A stretch of 18,106 nt of DNA, from positions 1 to 18,106 of the forward strand of contig DTSJ01000043.1 in the NCBI GenBank assembly GCA_012965445.1. The letters run 5' to 3'. This DNA is from Candidatus Hydrogenedentota bacterium (GTDB lineage: Bacteria > Hydrogenedentota > Hydrogenedentia > Hydrogenedentiales > GCA-2746185). Made by a program: the position numbers and the translations under genes. Under the pieces are notes generated by a model. That model was not told the origin of the DNA and made no database searches. It saw nothing but the letters and a program-made list of their open reading frames with translations. Positions 7,102 through 13,237 of the stretch are shown here, in pieces. Numbering within the stretch: position 1 is the first letter of the stretch; the number at the start of each line of letters is the position of its first letter.

Positions 7102-7977
7102 TTACAGGACAAATAGAAAATAGGGGCTCATCAGATGTGCCCAGTAGAGGTCTCCGAGAATTCGGTCCAAACCCACATCGCCCTCCCTCAGCAGAGTCGA
7201 TACATATTCCTGCACAGATACAATTTCATTCCGGGTCGCCGATCTGCTATGACTTTCCCAATAAAGATCGCTGATTATCTCCTCAACACCTTCCGGCGTG
7301 GACAGCTTTTTCGACTCCTTTTGAACATATTCACTTTCGTAAATAAGTGAGTTGAGCGATTCGCCGTTGATGATCTCAAGTGCCTGCACAACGCCGGCAT
7401 CATGCGAACGGGTAGTAATTACCTGACTCCGCGCCTTGCGGCCCAGAGACTGCTGGAGAGGGGAGATCAGCGTCTCGCGATAAGAGCGGTACTCGGCTTC
7501 ATATGGGATGCCCAGTACTTTGCGCGCACTGTCCACGAACTGCTCCGCCGTCATTCGCCGAAGCGCAGGCGACCGATAGTGCCTGTCTGTATTGTTCGTT
7601 CGCAGCGACGCGTCCTCCATTTTCGCATAATATCCCCGCTGATAAGCAGCACTCGTGATAATCCGGCGAACGACCCACTTGATATCATATTCATTGCGCG
7701 CAAAGTCATTCGCAAGCCACGTCCAAAGCTCGAGATGGTTAGGAAGTATGTCGAACCGAAAATCGTTTCGCGGCTCACTGATTCCCCGCCCTAGATATCG
7801 GTTCCAGATTCGATTCACCTTCGTTCGCGAAAAAAGCGGATGCGTAGGATCGACCAGGTGTAGCGCGAAGTCGACTGCATCCGGTCGATGGTCTCCTCCG
7901 AATTCGGTCTGTTCACCGGTCCATACCCTTCTCGAACGGCGTGAATCGTTTCGCATCCCAGGTATCCGACTGGGCAA
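7102..7977 (-). pseudogene. C-terminal fragment of a DUF1553 (planctomycete secreted) protein
   Basis: The frame is open from 7977 (a TTG) to 7102, but recognisable homology starts only near 7920. It includes HPLFSRTKVNRIWNRYLGRG, the DF residues after it, the WLANDFARNEYDIKWVVRRI helix, SAAYQR, RRMTAEQFVDS, ALEIINGESLN and the terminal LMSPYFLFVL. These are the landmarks of the DUF1553 domain. Intact DUF1549/DUF1553 proteins of Planctomycetota and Verrucomicrobiota are typically 700-1000 residues, with a signal peptide, an optional cytochrome-c-like domain and DUF1549; all of that is missing. The sequence just upstream belongs to a DUF1501 gene in another frame, so the first ~20 residues of this frame are DUF1501 DNA read out of frame. 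I regard it as the 3' part of a broken gene, not a functional start. Confidence 0.8.
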
Positions 7978-8140
7978 TCCCTCCGGCCAGCCAAATCAAT
8001 ATCATTGAATCTGCCTTGGCCTTGGGCATTCATTCCGCGCGAAGCCCTTCTTCAAGATCCTGAGCGAGCGCTACTGCTGGCAAAGCTGCCAAAACTGCCG
8101 CTCCCGCGCTGTTCCTTAGAAATGTACGGCGACTCAGCAT
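7913..8140 (-). pseudogene. N-terminal fragment of a DUF1501 protein (Tat leader) with an in-frame TGA
   Basis: An ATG at 8140 starts MLSRRTFLRNSAGAAVLAAL, a twin-arginine leader (SRRTFL), ending near ALA-Q. The frame meets TGA at 8032-8030, directly followed by ATG. Beyond it, in the same frame, come KAKADSMILIWLAGGIAQS and DTWDAKRFTPFEKGMDR, matching the start of DUF1501 domains ('LWMAGG..Q.DT.D.K'). A second stop (7915-7913) ends it exactly where DUF1553 homology begins in another frame. DUF1501 proteins normally exceed 400 residues; only about 75 codons remain. A GAGGAG ribosome site lies about 14 bases before the start ATG. In intact genomes DUF1501 genes usually follow a DUF1553 gene, whereas here the order is reversed. 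Confidence 0.75.
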
Positions 8141-8251
8141 CATGGTAGCGCTTTGCACTCCTCAAAATAAGGCCGACCGAGAAGCCTCATATCGATCCTA
8201 CTCCGTTTCGACCGAACAAACAAGACCACGGAGCGCAATACCAATCAACCT

Positions 8252-8968
8252 CTATCGGAACACGTTGTACTTGATAATGCACCAGAACGCGTGCACACCG
8301 TCTTTCCAGCCAATTTTCTTACCTTCCTTGTAAGTACGGCCATAATAAGAGATACCGACCTCATAGATGCGGCACTTCGTCTTCGCGACTTTCGCAGTTA
8401 TCTCGGGCTCGAATCCGAATCGATCTTCTTCGATCGTTATTCCCGAAAGTATCTCGCGTGAAAATATCTTGTAACACGTTTCCATATCGCTCAAGTTGAT
8501 ATTACTGAACACATTCGAAAGAAAGGTCAAAAAGTGATTCCCGACTGCATGCCAGAAATAAACGACCCGGCGCGCATTGTGTGAAAGAAACCGCGAACCG
8601 TACACCACGTCCGCTTTACCCTCAAGTATCGGTGCCAGAAGAATCGGATACTCATTGGGATCATACTCAAGATCGGCATCCTGAATGATGACCCAATCGC
8701 CCGTACAATGCTCGAATCCCGTTCGCAGTGCGGCCCCTTTGCCCCTGTTCTTTTCATGATGATATGCAGTCACACACGAATGCTCATCAACGAGTCCATC
8801 AAGGATTTCCCCGCTGCCGTCAGTGGAACAATCGTTTACGATGACCAGCTCTTTCTCAATATCACCAATATCCGAAGCTAGAACTGCCTCAACGATCATG
8901 CGAAGCGTTGCCTCTTCATTGAAAAGCGGAATCACAATCGATAACTTTTTCGACACTGTTGTGTTCAC
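8252..8968 (-). CDS. Family 2 glycosyltransferase, dolichyl-phosphate-mannose-synthase-like
   Basis: The 238-residue protein is a GT-A fold transferase. The nucleotide-binding strand SIVIPLFNEE lies at residues 10-19, VNDCSTDGS at 44-52, NRGKGAALRTGF at 74-85, and the metal-binding DxD is QDADLEYDP (Asp97, Asp99). The DLEYDP form and the length point to the DPM1/polyprenyl-phosphate sugar synthase branch, which loads a sugar from a nucleotide donor onto a membrane lipid carrier. There is no C-terminal transmembrane pair, so it should be cytoplasmic and membrane-associated. The start is a GTG; AAAGGGG at 8976-8982 lies 7 bases before it, and a second in-frame GTG 12 bases in has AAGGAG at 11 bases, so the start may be four codons later. 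The methyltransferase gene is 54 bp upstream on the same strand. Confidence 0.9.
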   Translation of the reverse strand: MNTTVSKKLSIVIPLFNEEATLRMIVEAVLASDIGDIEKELVIVNDCSTDGSGEILDGLVDEHSCVTAYHHEKNRGKGAALRTGFEHCTGDWVIIQDADLEYDPNEYPILLAPILEGKADVVYGSRFLSHNARRVVYFWHAVGNHFLTFLSNVFSNINLSDMETCYKIFSREILSGITIEEDRFGFEPEITAKVAKTKCRIYEVGISYYGRTYKEGKKIGWKDGVHAFWCIIKYNVFR

Positions 8969-9022
8969 TCCTTGACCCCTTTGAACGTGTCCGATAACTC
9001 TGAAAAAAGACTGACACGGCCA

Positions 9023-9733
9023 TTATTCCTTTACTCCTACGCCGATCACCGACAATCCCGGTAACGGTACGACCCTTTCCATCACACGCATAAAAGGCAC
9101 ACATGAATCGAACAATCTTACCTTATTCGCCCCAAGCGAAGTACCTTTCAAAAGAGTGTTGTTCACGTACCAGCCCGGTATACCAAGCGCGTTGAAATTC
9201 TTCACTCCCTCAACACGCAAATCGACCTCTTCGAATTTCGATTTCAGTTCCGTATGACTATACCGCCGATAATGGCCCAGCAGCCTGTCCATCTCGCTCA
9301 TCAGAAATACATACTGCGGCACAAGTACAATCACACGACCCCCTGGTCCCAAAAGCGTTCCCATACGCCGAAGCGCCGATCTATCATCCTCAATGTGCTC
9401 AAGTACGTTAAGACACACCACGGAATCATATTGACCCTCAAGCGACCGGAAACAATCATCGACCGTAAGGTCTATTTCGACCACATCAACGTTATCGACA
9501 CCGCGAAATGACTCTCTTAATCGCTCCCGATGAGACAGGCTGTAATCGCTCAGGGTCAACCTGTCCCGCACAGGCATTTGACGCGATATATTGCCTATCC
9601 CGGACCCTATTTCGATAATCCTGTCGCCTAAAAACGGTTCTATTGTCTCATACATCCATTCTGAAAATCGCGTCGCCGACTCCAATTCACTTAAAATCGA
9701 TTTTCCGAATTCGTCACTCTGTTCACTATCCAT
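9023..9733 (-). CDS. Class I SAM-dependent methyltransferase
   Basis: This is a complete 236-residue protein with a Rossmann-like methyltransferase core. Motif I is RIIEIGSGIGN (38-48), followed by an acidic strand-2 end in SDYS and the motif-IV stretch YDSVVCLNVLEHIEDD, typical of Methyltransf_11/23 families. LLGPGGRVIVLVP is the post-motif strand. The C-terminal part carries hydrophobic stretches around PGWYVNNTLLKG and PLPGLSVIGVGV, as in methyltransferases encoded beside glycosyltransferases. The acceptor is unknown; a sugar, lipid-linked glycan or quinone-like substrate is possible. No clear Shine-Dalgarno precedes the ATG, so translation may be coupled to the upstream broken gene, whose restored stop lies 33 bp before it. 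Confidence 0.85.
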   Translation of the reverse strand: MDSEQSDEFGKSILSELESATRFSEWMYETIEPFLGDRIIEIGSGIGNISRQMPVRDRLTLSDYSLSHRERLRESFRGVDNVDVVEIDLTVDDCFRSLEGQYDSVVCLNVLEHIEDDRSALRRMGTLLGPGGRVIVLVPQYVFLMSEMDRLLGHYRRYSHTELKSKFEEVDLRVEGVKNFNALGIPGWYVNNTLLKGTSLGANKVRLFDSCVPFMRVMERVVPLPGLSVIGVGVKE

Positions 9734-9766
9734 TGCGACACCAGTTTCGGTTGACGAACAACATAG

Positions 9767-10313
9767 TCAGACAATATAAAGTGCCAGACTGCCCAACGAA
9801 ATCATTGCACCGTGCTTAACTTTCGGGGGTTCATACGAAATACGGACTGTGTGTTTTCCCGCTTCCACGAAAAAACCCTAAGTGCCGTGTCAATACATAG
9901 AACCGGCTTCGTCGCCTCGCCATCTACAGACGACCTCCATCCTGGGTAAAACACCTCTGAAAATACGCGCTTACTCCACCCAGAAATACATGCAAAATAA
10001 CGATCGGTTTGTATACATTGTGAAATTCGAAAATCCCAAACAGCCAGGTCGTAGGGTATAACACGACGTTGCTCGATACAGCCAAATGAGGCATCCCTCG
10101 GAACCAATAAGGATTCCACAAAGGGATATCGCCATTTACAAGAGAGGCACCCGTAAAACTCAGAGTATGCTGAGTCAACACAAACAGATCGTTCAGTATC
10201 GTGGGTGTTCCGAAATGCTTTCCAATAAAAATATGCTGATAAAACAATACCGCGACAAAACCAACGACTATGCCTAAATCCACATAGTCTGTTTTTTTGA
10301 GGCATCTCCACAT
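9767..10313 (-). pseudogene. YfhO-like membrane protein with most of its middle deleted, plus a frameshift in the tail
   Basis: From the ATG at 10313 one frame gives a transmembrane helix (LGIVVGFVAVLFYQHIF), then NGDIPLWNPYWFRGMPHLA and ILHVFLGGVSAYF, matching the N-terminal region of YfhO/GT39-type polytopic membrane proteins. At about 9954-9968 it switches: in another frame RVFSEVFYPGWRSSVDGE follows, which is the extreme C-terminal soluble signature of YfhO proteins (usually 750-900 residues). Roughly 600 codons are therefore missing. The tail frame drifts at a T6 run (9870-9875, minus strand); adding one base gives FVEAGKHTVRISYEPP and a stop at 9767. YfhO proteins are implicated in glycosylation of cell-surface polymers, fitting the neighbours. 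The start lies 22 bp after dnaN. Confidence 0.7.
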
Positions 10314-10335
10314 ATCGTACTTAGTGATAATTCAT

Positions 10336-11451
10336 CTATATACGAATGGGCATCACTACGTTCACATACTCTGAGCCTTCACCATCAGACTCGGAAGATG
10401 TCGGCTGGATTACACCAGGACTCATCGAATCCTTCAAAACTAATTTCGATTTTTCCGTGGCGATTCGTTTCAACACATCCAAAACAAAATCTGGATTGAA
10501 AGCGATCTCGAGTTCCTCCCCTGAGTATTCCAACGGAAGATCTTCCTCATACTCCCCAACCTCTGGTGTCGAAACCAGAAGCTTCATCGTCCCCTCATTA
10601 ATTTGGAAGCGGACAGAGTTAAATTTATCATTGGTCATCGTTCGGGTACGCCGAATAGCCTCAATGAATACAGCGGTAGACACGATCGCTTCCTTATCAT
10701 GACTCTTAGGAACAACCATTTCATAATTCGGAAACGTCCCTTCAATAAGCGCCGTTACCAATCGAAGCGATCCAAATGAAAACCCCGCTTGATTCTCACT
10801 AATGAGTATTTCCACATCCCCTTCATCATCAAGAAGCCGCTCCAGTTCATGAATCATCTTGTTTGGAATAATTACCTTAATATCAATACCATCAACAATC
10901 CCCTCGGACTGCTTCACGAGACTCATCCTGCGACCATCCGTTGCTACCGCCGTCAATATTCCATTCTTGATCTCAATTAGTAACCCCGTAAGATTATATC
11001 GAGCTTGATCGGTGCAAATGGCAAATGAGGTACGCTGGAAAATATTCGCGAGCAGCTTCTGAGGTAGTATCAACGGTTCAATACCATCAAAATTCCGTAC
11101 TGGAGGAAACTCCTCAGGAGACATACTGTACAGCTTTGTATGAATCTTTCCGCATTCAAGACGTACGACATTGCTTTCCTCAAGTTCGAGCGTTATATCG
11201 GATTCTGGAAGCTCAGAGAGTATGGAGAATATCCGTTGGGACGAAACAGTGAGTGACCCTTCTTTCTCCACTCCACAGTCAACAGTACACTCTATACTTA
11301 CCTTCAGATCCGTCGCAGAAAGCCGTATCGAACTGCCCCCTGTTTCAAATAGAATATGAGACAATATTGGAAGTGCTGACTTCGCCGATACTACAGTCTT
11401 GACCTTGTTGACGGCATCAAGAAGGTCTGACTTGGGTATAACTATTTTCAT
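10336..11451 (-). CDS. dnaN: DNA polymerase III beta subunit (sliding clamp)
   Basis: The 371-residue protein is full length for the beta clamp, the ring that tethers DNA polymerase III and is the docking site for many repair proteins. Landmarks are the start MKIVIPKSDLLDAVNKVKTV, the SALPILSHILFE strand of domain 1, ATDGRRMSLV in domain 2, EGTFPNYEMVVP in domain 3 and the hallmark C-terminus YVNVVMPIRI. A GGGGGAG ribosome site lies just before the ATG. It is the first gene of the minus-strand run and faces away from an AT-rich 423-bp gap with DnaA-box-like elements. dnaA, recF and gyrB are not adjacent on this side: downstream comes the YfhO remnant, an unusual dnaN neighbourhood. Confidence 0.97.
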   Translation of the reverse strand: MKIVIPKSDLLDAVNKVKTVVSAKSALPILSHILFETGGSSIRLSATDLKVSIECTVDCGVEKEGSLTVSSQRIFSILSELPESDITLELEESNVVRLECGKIHTKLYSMSPEEFPPVRNFDGIEPLILPQKLLANIFQRTSFAICTDQARYNLTGLLIEIKNGILTAVATDGRRMSLVKQSEGIVDGIDIKVIIPNKMIHELERLLDDEGDVEILISENQAGFSFGSLRLVTALIEGTFPNYEMVVPKSHDKEAIVSTAVFIEAIRRTRTMTNDKFNSVRFQINEGTMKLLVSTPEVGEYEEDLPLEYSGEELEIAFNPDFVLDVLKRIATEKSKLVLKDSMSPGVIQPTSSESDGEGSEYVNVVMPIRI

Positions 11452-11797
11452 TGTGGCTCCCCCACGTTATAACAAGTAAAAACTGTACTTATATAGTTAT
11501 AAAATTAGACGTAGTCGTCGTAGTGCGTGTGAATTTGTGAGTATCTAACGTAGTCCGTTTCATCTCTACGGGTTACGACCATAGGAAGATGTTTATGACC
11601 GCGATCAATTATTCACAGATTCTACAAAATGCAAAGCATTATATACATCTTCATGTATGTAATGTTAACAAAAAACGCTGGGATCGAACTTTTCCAAATA
11701 AACTTATCAACATTCCAACGAAGATATGTGGATATATATGCATGCATTTACAGGACAATATTATGCTAACAGAGAGATTACCCAAATACAAGCAAGC
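11452..11797. other. AT-rich non-coding gap next to dnaN, candidate replication origin
   Basis: The 423-bp gap between dnaN and the next gene (including its terminator) holds no credible gene and is visibly richer in A+T than its surroundings. On the plus strand TTATTCACA (11609-11617) fits the relaxed DnaA box TTATNCACA, and TTATCAACA (11704-11712) is one mismatch from TTATCCACA. TGTGGATAT (11727-11735) is the reverse of a one-mismatch box. There is also a 10-bp palindrome ATGCATGCAT (11738-11747) after an alternating AT stretch, and a small hairpin ATACAT-CTTC-ATGTAT (11643-11658). The part near dnaN (TTATAAC, TATATAG) may contain its promoter, but I see no clear -35/-10 pair. Position beside dnaN supports an origin; the absence of dnaA here weakens it. 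Confidence 0.35.
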
Positions 11798-11838
11798 AAA
11801 AAAAGGGAGCAGGGATGTCTCTCGACATTCCTGCTCCT
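11798..11838 (-). terminator. Strong rho-independent terminator of the small secreted protein gene
   Basis: Read on the minus strand, AGGAGCAGGAATGTC pairs with GACATCCCTGCTCCC (15 bp with two G-T wobbles) around a 4-base GAGA loop, and is followed by seven Ts (11804-11798). It starts 36 bp after the stop at 11875. Confidence 0.92.
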
Positions 11839-11874
11839 AAAAAATTGGCAATTCGCGATAGTCACTAGCTCAGG

Positions 11875-12291
11875 TTAGTTCGACGATTCGAGATTGTGTG
11901 CGAAAGATCCGCCACTGTCGATCTGAACATAGCGACCCGCAAGCGAACCACCATCCGAATTAAATTGCAAAGAACCGTTGTTTACTCCAGCGTCCGTAAG
12001 ACCGCTTGGCTGTACCTCACCTCCTCCAATATTCGTGTTGGGGCGGAAAGAGATACTCTGTCCAGCTGTAAGGTTAAACGTACCACCTGTTCCTGCCAGT
12101 GCAGCACCTGTGTTATCCTTAAAAGTAGCCGTTACTGCCACGGTCGTAGTACCCGTATTCTGAAGTCCAACGAATCCAGCTCTGCCAATAGACGAGTTAT
12201 CACTGAAAAACGGGATACTTATCGTCTGTTGGGCAATAGCCATCCCAGCCGAAACGGTCATGAGACAAGCTAATACTACAATTTTTTTCAT
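11875..12291 (-). CDS. Small secreted protein of unknown function
   Basis: I do not recognise this family. The chosen start is the ATG at 12291, because AAGGAGGTG lies six bases before it and it begins a textbook signal peptide: MKK, the hydrophobic IVVLACLMTVSAGM, then AIAQQ, with cleavage likely after AIA. The longer open frame to 12372 lacks these. The 138-residue precursor yields a mature domain of about 117 residues with no cysteine, rich in Gly, Ser, Thr, Asn and Val. Alternating hydrophobic strands such as TVAVTATFKDNTG and FNLTAGQSISFRP suggest an all-beta, Ig-like or adhesin-like fold. It has its own terminator and a long leader, implying a single-gene, probably well-expressed transcript. 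The protein could be a surface or periplasmic structural protein; this is inference. Confidence 0.75.
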   Translation of the reverse strand: MKKIVVLACLMTVSAGMAIAQQTISIPFFSDNSSIGRAGFVGLQNTGTTTVAVTATFKDNTGAALAGTGGTFNLTAGQSISFRPNTNIGGGEVQPSGLTDAGVNNGSLQFNSDGGSLAGRYVQIDSGGSFAHNLESSN

Positions 12292-12297
12292 CCAATT

Positions 12298-12306
12298 CAC
12301 CTCCTT
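12298..12306 (-). promoter_or_regulatory. Near-perfect Shine-Dalgarno that fixes the secreted-protein start
   Basis: AAGGAGGTG on the minus strand, six bases before the ATG at 12291, is almost fully complementary to the 16S rRNA 3' end. It rules against the longer open frame that begins at 12372. Confidence 0.85.
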
Positions 12307-12414
12307 TTCAAAACTAAAATATGCGACTGATTGCCTACCAAACTGATGAAAAGCAAACGACAACACGAGCACAGCATCGTGGACGCCCCGACAACACCTA
12401 AAAGTATAGAATAC

Positions 12415-12453
12415 CTAAAGAATATTACCGCCCACAATTCGCGACTCACGCAT
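12415..12453 (-). CDS. Possible leader peptide (12 codons) upstream of the secreted protein
   Basis: ATG at 12453 opens MRESRIVGGNIL and stops at TAG (12417-12415). GGGGAGGAG lies about nine bases upstream, a good ribosome site for a non-coding leader. There is no run of a single regulatory amino acid, so no attenuation model can be named, and chance remains plausible. Confidence 0.25.
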   Translation of the reverse strand: MRESRIVGGNIL

Positions 12454-12524
12454 CGATACACTCCTCCCCAATCCTGTATAAGTCAAGTCAACAAGACATG
12501 ACTCAACCAGTTATCGCAAATTAA

Positions 12525-12553
12525 AGAGTAGCATATGGGTATACACCTGTCAA
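12525..12553 (-). promoter_or_regulatory. Candidate sigma-70-type promoter for the secreted protein gene
   Basis: On the minus strand TTGACA (12553-12548) is followed after exactly 17 bases by TACTCT (12530-12525), with TGC just before it as an extended -10. The -35 is perfect and the -10 is mediocre. Confidence 0.45.
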
Positions 12554-12613
12554 GAACAATCAGAATTGGATATCCAACGCAAAATAGTTAAAGTGTTGCA
12601 ATCCGATACCCGG

Positions 12614-12652
12614 AGCCTCTGCTATCGATAATCTGTATCAATAACGGAGGCT
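12614..12652 (-). terminator. Long hairpin at the lipoprotein stop codon, possible terminator
   Basis: AGCCTCCGTTATTGATA pairs with TATCGATAGCAGAGGCT around a CAGAT loop: 17 positions with one mismatch and G-T wobbles, starting inside the stop codon. No T-run follows, so it may stabilise the 3' end or act with other factors rather than be an intrinsic terminator. Confidence 0.4.
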
Positions 12653-13202
12653 AGCGCAACGATCCGAGTTTCGCTTCGTCATTGTATGCTCTCTGGAAAA
12701 AGTCAGGACGAACCGGAAGCGGAGGGGTCGGATCAACGAGAAGGCCGTCCTCATTACAAAAGTAGTAGCGCGTAAACGAGTCCGAAAATCGCAGATTGAA
12801 GCGGGTATCTTCTATAGCAAGCTCTTTTGCGCCCGCTGTTTCCGTACTGCGGTCCTGAGTGCTGAATTGATCATATTGAAACGTAATAGAATAGGAAATT
12901 GGGGACACCAGAGACGCTGACCGGGTAATATCAACTACACTAAAATCGGTATACCTTCTATACGTTTTCGCCCAGGCGTGATTATAAGTGTTCATAATGG
13001 GAATCTGTACACTGTGAAGTTCGGGGATGTTTTTGTACAACATATCGGCCGCATTGAACCGCGCAAGTTCGTTCTGGCCGATTGCAACAGCCATATTCTG
13101 CAACCGATCCGCGTACTCAGAAGCGGACTCCTCCGACTTTTCTGCACATCCTGCTAAAAGGGCAAAACCCAAAATAGCTGTCACTAAACGAAAATACTTC
13201 AC
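12651..13202 (-). CDS. Lipoprotein of unknown function
   Basis: The 183-residue protein begins with a GTG preceded by a GAGG site six bases away. Its signal peptide MKYFRLVTAILGFALLAGC ends in a canonical lipobox (LAGC, Cys19), so it should be lipid-anchored. The residues after Cys are AEKSEES; the lack of Asp at +2 favours outer-membrane sorting under the E. coli rule, if that applies here. Residues 25-60 look helical (ASEYADRLQNMAVAIGQNELARF), followed by alternating strands (VSPISYSITFQYDQF, DTRFNLRFSDSFTRYYF). I cannot assign a family. The TPR gene lies 35 bp upstream on the same strand, suggesting a shared transcript and perhaps a shared envelope role. The helical N-terminal part is a pattern also seen in pilus-secretion accessory proteins, but no motif confirms that. 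Confidence 0.75.
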   Translation of the reverse strand: MKYFRLVTAILGFALLAGCAEKSEESASEYADRLQNMAVAIGQNELARFNAADMLYKNIPELHSVQIPIMNTYNHAWAKTYRRYTDFSVVDITRSASLVSPISYSITFQYDQFSTQDRSTETAGAKELAIEDTRFNLRFSDSFTRYYFCNEDGLLVDPTPPLPVRPDFFQRAYNDEAKLGSLR

Positions 13203-13237
13203 TCTAGACCTCGTTCTCCGTCAAAACAATCATTATA

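Larger units (their letters stand above)
12292..12613. other. Non-coding leader region of the small secreted protein gene
   Basis: This stretch between two minus-strand genes has no gene of normal size. On the minus strand it contains a promoter candidate (12525-12553), a possible 12-codon leader ORF (12415-12453), an isolated TATACT (12403-12408) that could be an alternative -10, and the ribosome site at 12298-12306. If the far promoter is used the mRNA leader would be about 225 bases, long enough for regulation. I see no recognised riboswitch motif. Confidence 0.4.

Noticed and set aside
8030..8032. TGA read as an amino acid (alternative code or selenocysteine)
   Set aside because: Other intact genes here, such as trxA and the BNR gene, use TGA as a normal stop; the DUF1501 fragment is truncated anyway and no selenocysteine insertion element is expected in that N-terminus.
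9802..10311. A 169-codon open frame over the YfhO remnant
   Set aside because: Only its last part (FYPGWRSSVDGE onward) is real YfhO sequence; the first two thirds are the true N-terminal frame read out of phase and give Cys/Arg-rich sequence without helices.
12292..12372. Longer start of the secreted protein gene upstream of 12291
   Set aside because: The extension has no ribosome site and destroys an ideal signal peptide and Shine-Dalgarno arrangement at 12291.
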